Assembly (NCBI GenBank): GCA_002427745.1
Contig: DIYF01000003.1
Location: 1-64,000 of the forward strand
Direction of reading: 5' to 3'
Length of the DNA stretch: 64,000 nt
Source: Roseivirga sp. UBA6061
GTDB lineage: Bacteria; Bacteroidota; Bacteroidia; Cytophagales; Cyclobacteriaceae
This document shows, piece by piece, positions 42,405 through 51,327 of the stretch (its first letter is position 1; each line of letters begins with the position of its first letter). A model generated the notes under the pieces. The model did not search any database. It was given only the letters and a program-made list of their open reading frames with translations, and was not told the DNA's origin. The translations under genes were made by a program, and so were the position numbers.

Positions 42405-43934
42405 ATGAAAAAAACTGATAATCAGGTACTCGTTATTTTCGGAGCTTCCGGTGACCTCACCAGGCGAAAACTAATCCCTGCAGTGTTCAATCTTTATACC
42501 AGTGGACTGCTACCGGAATGCTATGCCGTATTGGGAGTAAGTCGCTCTGAGTTCTCTGATGAGGACTATCGAAACAAAGTGGTTTTTGATAATGAGCATC
42601 TTCTGGATAAAGAAAGTGCCACGGAAGAAAACCTGAAAGGCTTTGCTGACCTTATCTTCTATCAATCGATAGATACCAAAGATATTTCTACTTACGGACA
42701 GCTGAAAAGTAGACTTGAACAGGTAGATGCGCATAAATCCACCTGCAACAATTACATTTTCTACCTCTCCACCCCTCCCAGCCTTTATGAAACAATTTCT
42801 GAAGGACTGGCCAGTGCCGGATTAAATACGGAAGAAGCAGGCTGGAGAAAAATGATCATTGAAAAACCCTTTGGTTATGATCTCAGCTCGGCCAAAAAAC
42901 TAAACGAAAAGCTCTTGTCTTCCTTTACCGAAGACCAGATTTATCGCATTGACCATTACCTCGGTAAGGAGACCGTTCAGAATATATTCGTTACTCGTTT
43001 TGCCAATACCATTTTTGAGCCCCTCTGGAACAGGAACTATATCAACAGAGTGGAAATTACGGCTGCAGAAAGTGTTGGCGTAGAAAAACGAGGCGGCTAT
43101 TATGATGGCTCCGGAGCTCTCCGGGATATGGTGCAAAACCACCTGATGCAGTTAGTGGCCTTCGTAGCCATGGAACCTCCGGTAAGAGCCGATGCAGAAT
43201 CTATCCGGAATGAGAAGCTTAAAGTTTTCCAATCACTGCGCCCGCTTGATGAAGAGAGCATTCGCAAAAATGTGATTCGGGGCCAGTATATTGACTCCAC
43301 CATCAGAGGTGAAGAAGTAGCCGGTTACCGGAAGGAAACCGGGGTTGATCCGGATTCCAAGACGGAGACCTACGTAGCCCTGAAATTCTTCATTGACAAC
43401 TGGCGCTGGAAAGACGTTCCTTTCTACATCCGTACCGGTAAAAAACTACCAACCCGGGTAACTGAACTGGTAATTCACTTCCAGCCTAATCATCACCAGC
43501 TGTTTGCCAATAATTCTACCCTGGCCAATGCGCAGAACATGCTGGTGCTCAGGATTCAACCCGATGAGGGAATTCTGTTAAAGTTTGATATGAAAATTCC
43601 GGGTGCAGGATTTAATACAGAGCAGGTCAATATGGACTTCATGTACAATCAATTAACAGATGTGTACGTACCAGATGCTTATGAAAGGCTTATCCTGGAC
43701 TGTATGCAGGGGGATGCCACCCTTTACTCACGTGGAGACGCACTGGAAGCCGCCTGGGAATTTGTAGACCCTATCCTCAAAGCCTGGGAGAATGACCCTT
43801 CCATACCCGTATATGGCTATCCTGCCGGCACCTGGGGACCTGAGCATGCAGATGACCTGATAGATGGAAAAAATATGATCTGGCGATATCCCTGTAGCAA
43901 CCTGACCGATGATGGTATATATTGCGAACTCTAA
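42405..43934 (+). CDS. zwf: Glucose-6-phosphate 1-dehydrogenase
   Basis: 509 residues. The cofactor motif is VIFGASGDLTRRKLIPAVFN (residues 10-29), the catalytic region is YRIDHYLGKETVQNI with the conserved His, and IEKPFGYDLSSAKKLN is the conserved Lys-Pro substrate motif. The final domain includes VPFYIRTGKKLP. It converts glucose-6-phosphate to 6-phosphogluconolactone with NADP+. It lies 15 bases before pgl. Confidence 0.97.
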   Translation: MKKTDNQVLVIFGASGDLTRRKLIPAVFNLYTSGLLPECYAVLGVSRSEFSDEDYRNKVVFDNEHLLDKESATEENLKGFADLIFYQSIDTKDISTYGQLKSRLEQVDAHKSTCNNYIFYLSTPPSLYETISEGLASAGLNTEEAGWRKMIIEKPFGYDLSSAKKLNEKLLSSFTEDQIYRIDHYLGKETVQNIFVTRFANTIFEPLWNRNYINRVEITAAESVGVEKRGGYYDGSGALRDMVQNHLMQLVAFVAMEPPVRADAESIRNEKLKVFQSLRPLDEESIRKNVIRGQYIDSTIRGEEVAGYRKETGVDPDSKTETYVALKFFIDNWRWKDVPFYIRTGKKLPTRVTELVIHFQPNHHQLFANNSTLANAQNMLVLRIQPDEGILLKFDMKIPGAGFNTEQVNMDFMYNQLTDVYVPDAYERLILDCMQGDATLYSRGDALEAAWEFVDPILKAWENDPSIPVYGYPAGTWGPEHADDLIDGKNMIWRYPCSNLTDDGIYCEL

Positions 43935-43949
43935 AACCAGAAGCAGACT

Positions 43950-44660
43950 TTGAAAACAAATATTTCTAAAACACCCCGGGCCGTAGCAGAAGCTTTTGCC
44001 GGTCACTTAATAGCACAGGCCAAAATCAATGCACCTTTCAATGTGGCCCTGTCAGGAGGTTCTACCCCTAAAATTCTCTTTGATCTGCTCGCTGCTTCTC
44101 ATGCGCAGGATATCAACTGGTCTGACATTCATTTCTACTGGGGAGATGAGCGCTGCGTGCCCCCTGCCGATGACGACAGTAACTACAAAATGACGGTAGA
44201 TCATTTGCTGTCCAAAATTGACTTCCCTGAGGAGAACATCCACAGAGTGCTGGGAGAAAATACGCCCGCTGAAGAAGCAGTGAATTATGGCAATCAGATC
44301 GAAACTAACCTGCCATTAGCCAATGGCCTGCCCCGGTTTGACCTGATTATTCTGGGAATGGGAGGCGATGGCCATACGGCTTCCATTTTCCCACATGAAA
44401 TCGAACTCCTGGATTCAGATGAGATTTGCGAAGTGGCCACCCATCCTGAAAGTGGTCAGCAACGTATCACACTCACAGGCAAAGTGATCAATAACGCAAA
44501 GGAGATCTGCTTTTTAGTTACCGGAGCGGGTAAAACAGAGAAGATCGATGAAATCTTCCACCGGACCGGTGGATGGAAAAGCTATCCTGCCTCATACATT
44601 CGTCCGGAAGACGGTGAAATCACCTGGTTCATGGATGAGGCTGCTGCGGAAAAGCTCTGA
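43950..44660 (+). CDS. pgl: 6-phosphogluconolactonase
   Basis: 236 residues, DevB/SOL type. ALSGGSTPKILFDLLA, WGDERCVPPADDDSNYKM and LIILGMGGDGHTASIFP are the defining motifs of the family. It hydrolyses the lactone made by Zwf. The start is TTG at 43950: an in-frame TAA lies at 43932-43934 and the first internal ATG would cut into the ALSGGSTP motif. The AGAAG about eight bases upstream may help initiation. No gene is supported in the 265 bases that follow. Confidence 0.93.
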   Translation: MKTNISKTPRAVAEAFAGHLIAQAKINAPFNVALSGGSTPKILFDLLAASHAQDINWSDIHFYWGDERCVPPADDDSNYKMTVDHLLSKIDFPEENIHRVLGENTPAEEAVNYGNQIETNLPLANGLPRFDLIILGMGGDGHTASIFPHEIELLDSDEICEVATHPESGQQRITLTGKVINNAKEICFLVTGAGKTEKIDEIFHRTGGWKSYPASYIRPEDGEITWFMDEAAAEKL

Positions 44661-44877
44661 CCTCCCTATGTAGTGAGTCTGCGTACTTTTGCAGTAAAAC
44701 CCTGCTATTTTCCGCTGTTCTTATGATAATTAAGACGTCATGATGTCTGTCTCAGCCCATTTGGACTGCTCCGCTAAACGTCCTAAGGCCCCGTTCAGGC
44801 ACAAAAAAAGTCATCTATCTGAAAAACAGAGTCAATAGTCAACCTGCGGGTAAAATTCCGTTGCAATAACAACTAAT

Positions 44878-44904
44878 TAATGACTAGATTGGGTTGAGTC
44901 ATTA
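44878..44904 (+). promoter_or_regulatory. Inverted repeat in the leader of the tricorn-like gene
   Basis: TAATGACT (44878-44885) and AGTCATTA (44897-44904) form a perfect eight-base dyad with an 11-base spacer, ending 21 bases before the ATG at 44926. It could be an operator or a leader hairpin. Confidence 0.3.
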
Positions 44905-44925
44905 TCTAATCAATCAGTCTAAATT

Positions 44926-47900
44926 ATGAAACTATCATACAAGCCGGTGATAACGCTTATTGCCGCTTTTTTAATCTGCCCTGCCTTTATGTTTGCTCAG
45001 GGCACCCGCCTTTTGAGGCAGCCCACCATGAGCTCTACTCATATTGCCTTTGCTTATGGCAGCGATATTTGGGTGACGGACCTGAACGGCAAAAACCTAA
45101 AACGCATTACCAGTACGCCAGCCATAGAAAGTGATCCTCACTTCTCGCCTGATGGCAACTGGATTGCTTTCACTTCCAACCGGGGCGGTAGCAATTCCGT
45201 CTACATTGTGTCTAAAGATGGCGGTACCCCTACACGCCTCACTTGGCACCCTTCCGGAGCTTCTGCCAGAGGCTGGTCCCCCGATGGCAAAAAGGTGCTC
45301 TATGCATCGACTCGCGGTACGGCTCCTTCACCTTTCAATCAGCTATGGACGGTACCGGTTACAGGAGGCCCTTCTACCCGCATAAGTGCACAATGGGGTT
45401 TTGATGGTTCTTACTCACCGAATGGTCGCCAAATGGTAGTAGATAAAATGAGCCGCTGGGATGTGGAATGGCGAGCCTACCGCGGTGGACAAAACACGCC
45501 CCTGATTATTCTCAACCTGAATAACCAGAGCGAGACGCTGATTCCCAACGAAAAAACCACCGATATACAACCTGTATGGGTCGGTCAGACCGTCTATTTC
45601 CTGTCTGACAGAGACTGGAACATGAATGTGTGGTCTTACTCTGTCAGATCAAAAGAACTGAAGCAAATCACGAAATTTGAAGGTACTGACGTCAAGTGGT
45701 TAAGTGCCGGCAATGGCAACCTTATTATCGAACAAAACGGTTATCTGCACCTGTTAGACCCTTCTTCCGGAAATACGGTACAACTTGATATCAATGTAGT
45801 AGGTGACTTCCCCTGGGCAGAAACCAAGTGGGAAAATGTAAGCAACCGCGCAGGATCGGCTTCTCTTTCCCCAACCGGTAAGCGTGCTCTGATGGCCTCA
45901 AGGGGTGAAATCTTCACCATCCCCATCGAAAATGGTGACCCCAGAAACCTGACGCAAAGCTCAGATGCGGCCGACCGTGCTCCGATCTGGTCTCCCAAAG
46001 GTGATGAAATTGCCTGGTTTTCGGATGCCGGAGGCAATGGCTATGCCCTTTACCTGGCCAATCAGGACGGTATGTCAAACCCCAGAGTAATCAGCATTGG
46101 AGAATCGAAAATGGCCTGGGAGCCTACCTGGTCTCCGGATGGTTCGCATATCGCTTTTGCTGATGATGACACACGCATCAGAGTAGTTGAACTGTCCAGC
46201 GGTAATATCAGCACTATTGATAACGCGGGGAACAACCTGGAAAGAGGAAGAATGGGACTCACCTGGTCACCGGACTCCAAAAAGCTGGCCTATACCAAAT
46301 CAGGCTCCAACAACTTCCGCAGAGTAATGGTCTGGTCAAAAGACGACAACTCAGTCAATGCACTGACCGACCCTTTTGCCGATTCTTTTGCTCCCTCCTG
46401 GGACCGCGATAAAAAGCACCTGTATTTCCTGGCCAGTACCAATGTAGCCCTCGGCTCGGGCTGGGCCAATACCAGTTCCATCACGGCTAACCCCAGCTAT
46501 GCAGCTTATGTAATTGTATTGCAGGAAGGCGTGGACTCCCCTTTTATTCCTAAGAGTGACGAGGAGAAAGTAGAGAAGAAAAAAGATGAGGATAAGGGTG
46601 AAGAGAAAGGAAAATCAGACAAGGACAAAGACAAGAAAAAAGGAGGAGATAAGGACGAAAAGGCGAAAGATGAAGGTATGAAGATAGACCTGGAGGGTAT
46701 AGACCGCAGGACTATCGCCTTGCCCATGCCTACTGCCAACTATTTCAATACCGCTACCGGACCGGCAGGATCAGTTTTTATTGCCGAGTTCAAGCCGGGT
46801 AACCCTGGTATTACACTGCAGAAGTTTAGTCTGGACAAGAGGAAAGCCACTGAATTTCTGACAGGTGTACGTCAGTTCTCCATTTCCAATGATGGCAAGA
46901 AAATGCTAGTACAGGCCGGTCCGAGATGGCAGGTGGCTAATACAGGTGGTCCGAGCGGTAAAGGTGGAAAAGGCTTTTCTGTAAACCTCAGAATGAAACT
47001 CGATCGCATGGCCGAGTGGAAGCAGATGTTTGAAGAAGCCTGGCGTTATGAAAGAGACTACTTCTATGATCCGGGAATTCACGGCCGTGACTGGCAGGTA
47101 GTTTACAACCGATATGCACCGCTGATTCCCTATGTTAAGCACAGAGGTGACCTGAACTACATTCTGGACCAGATGAACGGTGAGCTGTCCGTAGGTCACA
47201 GCTTTGTTTTCGGAGGCGACTTCCCTTCTACTGATCGTTCCAGTGTGGGGCTTCTGGGAGCAGATCTGGTGATCAACAAGAACAGATGGCAGATACAGCG
47301 CATCTATACCACAGAAAGCTGGAACCCACGTCTGACAAGTCCGCTCGACAGACCCGGCATGAAAGTAAAAGAGGGCAATTATCTGGTAGGTATTAATGGC
47401 AAGGAGCTGAACGCTACAGACAATCCCTTTGAAGCCCTGGACGGAACTGCCGGACAGCAAACCGTACTCCATTTTAATGATAAAGCTGAATTTGAAGGCT
47501 CATGGACAGAAGTAGCAGAGCCTATCCGCAGTGAGAATGCCCTGCGTCAGCGCGCCTGGGTAGAAGATAACAGAAGACTGGTGGATAAGCTTTCCAACGG
47601 AAGGCTTGGCTATATCTGGGTACCGAATACAGGCGGACCGGGCTTCGTTTCGTTCAACCGTTATTTCTTTGCACAGCAGGATAAAGAAGGAGCTGTAATT
47701 GACGAACGCTTTAATGGTGGCGGACTGCTGGACGATTACATGGTAGACCTGATGACACGTTCTCTCAGAGCCGGCCTGACCAATGAAGTACCAAACGGTA
47801 AAGCCATGAGGCTGCCTGCCGGTATTTTAGGCCCTAAAGTACTGCTGATCAATGAAAGAGCCGGTTCAGGCGGAGACTTCTTCCCATGGGTGTTCCGTCA

Positions 47901-48219
47901 GCAAAAAGCGGGCTTACTCATCGGAGCGACTACCTGGGGTGGCCTGGTAAAATCTTCCGTACACTACGGCCTTGTGGATGGAGGAGCCTTAACGGCCCCT
48001 GACAATGCCGTATTTGATCCTATCAACAATGTATTTGTTGCTGAGAATGAAGGAGTAGCACCAGACATTGCTGTAAGACAGGATGCCAAATCTCTGACGG
48101 ATGGTAAAGACCCTCAGCTGGAAAGAGCTGTACAGGAAGTCCTGAAGCTTCTCAATGGTCAGACTCCTGTACAGATTACGCCTCCCCCATTCAATACTCC
48201 GGCTAAAAAGAAAAACTAG
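44926..48219 (+). CDS. Tricorn-like protease: PD40 propellers with PDZ and S41 peptidase domains
   Basis: 1097 residues with an N-terminal signal peptide (to about residue 25). Residues 30-540 hold beta-propeller blades (SDPHFSPDGNWIAFTSNRGG, APIWSPKGDEIAWFSDAGG). A very charged, lysine and glutamate rich linker lies at about 542-590. A second propeller part, a PDZ-like region (GNYLVGINGKEL, near residue 825) and an S41 domain follow. The nucleophile region RAGSGGDFFPW puts the serine at 981. Archaeal Tricorn degrades peptides from the proteasome; bacterial secreted homologues are of uncertain role. The signal peptide places this one in the periplasm or outside. Single gene with a terminator. 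Confidence 0.92.
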   Translation: MKLSYKPVITLIAAFLICPAFMFAQGTRLLRQPTMSSTHIAFAYGSDIWVTDLNGKNLKRITSTPAIESDPHFSPDGNWIAFTSNRGGSNSVYIVSKDGGTPTRLTWHPSGASARGWSPDGKKVLYASTRGTAPSPFNQLWTVPVTGGPSTRISAQWGFDGSYSPNGRQMVVDKMSRWDVEWRAYRGGQNTPLIILNLNNQSETLIPNEKTTDIQPVWVGQTVYFLSDRDWNMNVWSYSVRSKELKQITKFEGTDVKWLSAGNGNLIIEQNGYLHLLDPSSGNTVQLDINVVGDFPWAETKWENVSNRAGSASLSPTGKRALMASRGEIFTIPIENGDPRNLTQSSDAADRAPIWSPKGDEIAWFSDAGGNGYALYLANQDGMSNPRVISIGESKMAWEPTWSPDGSHIAFADDDTRIRVVELSSGNISTIDNAGNNLERGRMGLTWSPDSKKLAYTKSGSNNFRRVMVWSKDDNSVNALTDPFADSFAPSWDRDKKHLYFLASTNVALGSGWANTSSITANPSYAAYVIVLQEGVDSPFIPKSDEEKVEKKKDEDKGEEKGKSDKDKDKKKGGDKDEKAKDEGMKIDLEGIDRRTIALPMPTANYFNTATGPAGSVFIAEFKPGNPGITLQKFSLDKRKATEFLTGVRQFSISNDGKKMLVQAGPRWQVANTGGPSGKGGKGFSVNLRMKLDRMAEWKQMFEEAWRYERDYFYDPGIHGRDWQVVYNRYAPLIPYVKHRGDLNYILDQMNGELSVGHSFVFGGDFPSTDRSSVGLLGADLVINKNRWQIQRIYTTESWNPRLTSPLDRPGMKVKEGNYLVGINGKELNATDNPFEALDGTAGQQTVLHFNDKAEFEGSWTEVAEPIRSENALRQRAWVEDNRRLVDKLSNGRLGYIWVPNTGGPGFVSFNRYFFAQQDKEGAVIDERFNGGGLLDDYMVDLMTRSLRAGLTNEVPNGKAMRLPAGILGPKVLLINERAGSGGDFFPWVFRQQKAGLLIGATTWGGLVKSSVHYGLVDGGALTAPDNAVFDPINNVFVAENEGVAPDIAVRQDAKSLTDGKDPQLERAVQEVLKLLNGQTPVQITPPPFNTPAKKKN

Positions 48220-48255
48220 TCAGGCACGGATTTTAGATATTAATTTCAAAACAAA

Positions 48256-48290
48256 GGCTGTCGACTTAATTGTTGGCAGCCTCTTTTTTT
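48256..48290 (+). terminator. Intrinsic terminator after the tricorn-like gene
   Basis: GGCTGTCGAC (48256-48265) and GTTGGCAGCC (48272-48281) pair over ten bases with two G-U pairs, followed by TCTTTTTTT. Confidence 0.85.
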
Positions 48291-48388
48291 ACAAAATGCT
48301 CAGCCTGTTCTTCAAGGTTTAAAGAGAGATTAGTTTCAAAATTTGTCGTTTTATATAAAATTATTTTCCTTTAACATAAATCTATTTT

Positions 48389-48958
48389 ATGAAAAGGAAC
48401 AAGATCATCTCTTCAGCCAAAGTGCTGAGCAGGATTGTAAAATGGCTCTGCTATTTGTTTTTCGGACTGTTCACGGTCGTTGTCATTCACTGGCATATAG
48501 CCCCTGACACCTACAATCAGCTGGAAGTAACTGACGGCTTCAAAGCCGGCTATGGAGTGAATGCCTTTCAATGGCGCCCCTCTTCCACAATAACCGGCAA
48601 GTCATCTCTTCAGTTGAGTGAATTGCCTGCTGCCATGATTTACTGGTTGTACCTGAGAGCTGCCATTTTCTTCGCCATAACCCTGCTTATAATTCGTGAG
48701 GTGGACTACATTCTCAAGTCTGTGGCTTCATTAAAAACCTTCTATGATCAGAATGAGGAGCATTTCAGAAAAATAGCACGCTGGGCCCTGATCGGGTTTA
48801 TCCTAAGCTGTTTCAACTTCAGTTACCTCGATACTGGTTTTCAGCTGGACTTCAAACTGGTATTCCCTCCTCTCCTCTTATCTATCGGCTCACTGGTGCT
48901 GGCTGAGATTTTCAGCGAAGGAAAAGAACTTTCAGAAGACCAAAGAATGATTGTATGA
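48389..48958 (+). CDS. DUF2975 membrane protein
   Basis: 189 residues with four predicted membrane segments (about residues 14-34, 84-104, 130-150, 160-178). DUF2975 proteins are typically encoded beside a small XRE regulator of the YozG type, as here, where the stop overlaps the next start by four bases (ATGA). Their function is not established; a role in sensing at the membrane for the paired regulator has been assumed from gene order only. The CPBP protease gene follows. Confidence 0.85.
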   Translation: MKRNKIISSAKVLSRIVKWLCYLFFGLFTVVVIHWHIAPDTYNQLEVTDGFKAGYGVNAFQWRPSSTITGKSSLQLSELPAAMIYWLYLRAAIFFAITLLIIREVDYILKSVASLKTFYDQNEEHFRKIARWALIGFILSCFNFSYLDTGFQLDFKLVFPPLLLSIGSLVLAEIFSEGKELSEDQRMIV

Positions 48959-49167
48959 GCATTGTAGTCAACATAGATGTAATGCTTGCCAAGCGCAAAA
49001 TGAAGCTTACCCAGCTATCAGAAGAAGTGGGCATATCTCTCACAAACCTGTCATTACTCAAAACCGGCAAGGCGCGTGGCGTCAGATTCAATACCCTTAA
49101 TGCGATATGCAAAAGCCTTGACTGCCAGCCCGGTGATATCCTGGAATATATACCTGACTCAACATAA
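48955..49167 (+). CDS. Small XRE-family (Cro/CI-like) transcriptional regulator
   Basis: 70 residues, essentially a single helix-turn-helix. KMKLTQLSEEVGISLTNLSLLKTGKA covers helices 2 to 4, and LNAICKSLDCQPGDILEYIP is the typical closing helix and tail of the YozG/'transcriptional regulator, XRE' subgroup. It overlaps the DUF2975 gene by four bases and precedes the CPBP gene by ten. It probably regulates this operon; no binding site was identified. Confidence 0.92.
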   Translation: MSIVVNIDVMLAKRKMKLTQLSEEVGISLTNLSLLKTGKARGVRFNTLNAICKSLDCQPGDILEYIPDST

Positions 49168-49177
49168 AAACAGCATT

Positions 49178-49795
49178 ATGATCACTCATCTTACCGACTT
49201 TTTATTTCAACTTGTAGCGCTTTCGTTTATTCCCTTCCTGGTTTTCCTGATCAAAAAGAAAACACTCAAAGGCTTTTTCAATTGGATGGGCCTGAAGAAA
49301 TCAAACACCAGGGCAAATCTGATGGCGCTGCTGGTCATGGTTATCGCAGCCACCCCGCTGATACTGCTTAGCGTTATCAACCAGGAGTTTTGGGAAATCA
49401 TGACAGACCCCAAAACTGTGACAGGTTATTTCAGAGCCCAGGGCTTCAGTACATCCACAGTCATTAGCTTATTGATTGTAGCCGTACTCAAAACCTCATT
49501 GACAGAGGAAATTTTCTTCAGGGGCTTCGTGGCCAAGCGACTTATTTCAGTAACCGGGTTCAGGGTTGGAAATACCATTCAGGCCATCATTTTCGGAGCT
49601 GTTCACCTCCTGATTTTCCTGACGATCACCAGCAACGTGCTCTTTCTTTGTGTTATGCTTATTTTCCCGACAGTCACGAGTTATTTCAAAGGGTATCTCA
49701 ATGAAAAAATGGCTGATGGCAGTATCATTCCAGGCTGGATTGCCCATGGCTCGGGCAATATTATAGCTTATAGTACTATCGGTTTTATTCTCTGA
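49178..49795 (+). CDS. CPBP-family intramembrane glutamic endopeptidase
   Basis: 205 residues from the ATG at 49178, chosen because it starts just before the first membrane segment; a longer in-frame start would overlap the XRE gene by 92 bases. About six membrane segments. The family motif EEIFFRG (Glu110-Glu111, Arg115) and the second motif histidine (FGAVHLL, His143) are present, so catalysis is plausible. Family members process prenylated proteins (Rce1), peptide bacteriocins or anti-sigma factors. With DUF2975 and XRE it forms a three-gene membrane-signalling operon. Confidence 0.88.
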   Translation: MITHLTDFLFQLVALSFIPFLVFLIKKKTLKGFFNWMGLKKSNTRANLMALLVMVIAATPLILLSVINQEFWEIMTDPKTVTGYFRAQGFSTSTVISLLIVAVLKTSLTEEIFFRGFVAKRLISVTGFRVGNTIQAIIFGAVHLLIFLTITSNVLFLCVMLIFPTVTSYFKGYLNEKMADGSIIPGWIAHGSGNIIAYSTIGFIL

Positions 49796-49800
49796 CAGGC

Positions 49801-49839
49801 AAAAAAAGAACTGTCGGATCTCTCACCTTCCGACAGTTC
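49801..49839 (-). terminator. Intrinsic terminator of the sbtA operon
   Basis: GAACTGTCGGA (49808-49818) and TCCGACAGTTC (49829-49839) are a perfect 11-base stem; on the minus strand seven Ts follow (49801-49807). It lies 60 bases after the sbtA stop, between convergent genes. Confidence 0.88.
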
Positions 49840-49899
49840 GCACTACCAAACTAAACTACTATATGAATGTATTGTTGGTCATAATTCAGGTATTAAGTA

Positions 49900-50862
49900 C
49901 TACATCATATCGATGATGCAGTAGTAAACCGGCATTCCCAATGTAATATTGAATGGAAATGTAATAGCCAGTGCCATAGGCACATACAATCCCGGGTTGG
50001 CTTTGGGGGCCGCCAGTTTCATGGCAGCCGGCACCGCAATGTAGGAGGCACTCGCTCCCAGTATGGCAAAGAGTAACCTGTTTCCCGGAGAGGATGTTAC
50101 AAAGCCACTCAGAAAAGCGACCAGGCAGCCATTTAATACTGGCACTACAATGGCAAAGGCCAGCGGAAACCATCCGTTATCCAAAAAGGACTTGATTCTC
50201 CTGCCACTTACGATACCCATGTCCAGCAGAAATACCGCAAGAAAACCTTTGAATATATCGGTGGTAAAGGGGGCAATTCCCTGAGCCTGCTCATCACTGG
50301 CCATAAAGCCGATAATCAGACTACCGATGATCAGTAAGACGCTGCCGTTGGTTACCGAATGCCTCAGAATCTCAACAGAAGAAACCTGGCGAGACTGATC
50401 CTTGGCAAACAGGGCCATCAGCAAAACACCTATGATGATGGACGGAGCCTCCATGAGTGCCATTACCGCCACCATATGTCCTCCGAAGGGAATATGCTGC
50501 ATCTCCAGAAAAGAGACGGCCGTCACAAAGGTTACAGCACTAACAGACCCGTATGCCGCTGCAATAGCGCCCGCATTCGATATACTCATGCGTCTCTTCA
50601 GAATGAAGAAGCAATAAACGGGTACCGAAAGTGCCATCAACAACCCCAAACAGAGCGACCAGACAATTTCCATATCAAACTCACTATGAGCCAGCTCCTG
50701 CCCTCCTTTAAACCCAATAGACATAAGGAGGTAGAGGGAAATGAACTTTGACGATGTCGGGGGAATTTCCAGGTCACTCTTCACTTGAACAGCAACAATC
50801 CCGAGAAAGAAGAAAAGCAAGGCCGGGTTGGTCAGGTTTTCTCCCAGTAAACTAAGGTTCAT
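49900..50862 (-). CDS. sbtA: Sodium-dependent bicarbonate transporter, SbtA family
   Basis: 320 residues from the ATG at 50862; the frame could start at an upstream TTG seven codons earlier, but the ATG matches the usual NLSLLGENLTNPALLFFFLG beginning. About ten membrane segments in two inverted halves. VKSDLEIPPTSSKFISLYLL, GFKGGQELAHS, AAAYGSVSAVTFVTAVSFLE and GASASYIAVPAAMKLAAPKA are typical. SbtA imports HCO3- with Na+ in cyanobacteria and many other bacteria. The C-terminal half is intact. It follows a 92-residue gene by 36 bases and is divergent from a LysR regulator. Confidence 0.92.
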   Translation of the reverse strand: MNLSLLGENLTNPALLFFFLGIVAVQVKSDLEIPPTSSKFISLYLLMSIGFKGGQELAHSEFDMEIVWSLCLGLLMALSVPVYCFFILKRRMSISNAGAIAAAYGSVSAVTFVTAVSFLEMQHIPFGGHMVAVMALMEAPSIIIGVLLMALFAKDQSRQVSSVEILRHSVTNGSVLLIIGSLIIGFMASDEQAQGIAPFTTDIFKGFLAVFLLDMGIVSGRRIKSFLDNGWFPLAFAIVVPVLNGCLVAFLSGFVTSSPGNRLLFAILGASASYIAVPAAMKLAAPKANPGLYVPMALAITFPFNITLGMPVYYCIIDMM

Positions 50863-50898
50863 CAAATGTAAACCGAATTTCAATTACAGTTACAGAGC

Positions 50899-51177
50899 TT
50901 ATCCCTGTACGCTTATTTCAATATTTCCTTTTAACTGTACCTTCAGGCCCTGCGCATTCGCCTCATTCAGCATGGCCGTGATTTCCTCTTTGGTTTGCTT
51001 TAATTCAATCATGCCCTGTGTACAGTCGCTTAAGCTGTTATCTGAATATTCCAGAGCCTTCATCATTTCAAGATTGTTGTAATTCATTTTGCCATTGATG
51101 AGCCCAAAAAGCAGGTTTCTGGCCTCTCCCGGCAGATACGAGTTATCAATCAACTTAATGTCTTTCTTGCTTTCCAT
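50899..51177 (-). CDS. Uncharacterised 92-residue protein ahead of sbtA
   Basis: Not recognised. It is soluble, has no signal peptide and appears mixed alpha/beta. The first half has a short conserved-looking DNSYLPGEARNLLFGLINGK and a helical NYNNLEMMKALEYSDNSLSD; the second half is a helix (MIELKQTKEEITAMLNEANA) and two strands (LKVQLKGNIEISV). It lies first in the sbtA operon, a position used in cyanobacteria for the PII-like SbtB, but no nucleotide-binding T-loop pattern is seen. A role in bicarbonate transport or its regulation is inferred from position only. Confidence 0.7.
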   Translation of the reverse strand: MESKKDIKLIDNSYLPGEARNLLFGLINGKMNYNNLEMMKALEYSDNSLSDCTQGMIELKQTKEEITAMLNEANAQGLKVQLKGNIEISVQG

Positions 51178-51251
51178 TTTTCCGATCTTTCTTTTTATCA
51201 GTGTTGAGCATCAGATCAGTTCATTTAGCTGCAGCATGAGACTTTGTTCTT

Positions 51252-51265
51252 TTTGCTTACGCAAA
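51252..51265. promoter_or_regulatory. Candidate LysR operator between sbtA operon and regulator
   Basis: TTTGC-TTAC-GCAAA is a perfect dyad that contains the T-N11-A LysR pattern. It sits 63 bases before the regulator's ATG and 75 bases before the start of the 92-residue gene, in the shared divergent region. Confidence 0.4.
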
Positions 51266-51327
51266 CATCGGTACTGGAATTCATTTATTTTTATTTATAT
51301 TTTGTATCATAATCATAAACAAACCTT

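Noticed and set aside
44661..44925. Possible small RNA or gene in the gap between pgl and the tricorn-like gene
   Set aside because: No reading frame, terminator or conserved RNA motif seen apart from the eight-base dyad near its end.
46906..47472. 188-codon open frame antisense to the tricorn-like gene
   Set aside because: No motif or start signal, and the sense frame is certain.
48342..48369. TTTG followed by TATTTTCC before the DUF2975 gene
   Set aside because: The spacer is only 16 bases and the second element has two mismatches to the consensus, so it was not listed as a promoter.
49076..49177. Upstream start for the CPBP gene inside the XRE gene
   Set aside because: Adds 34 hydrophilic residues before the first membrane segment; the ATG at 49178 fits the family better.
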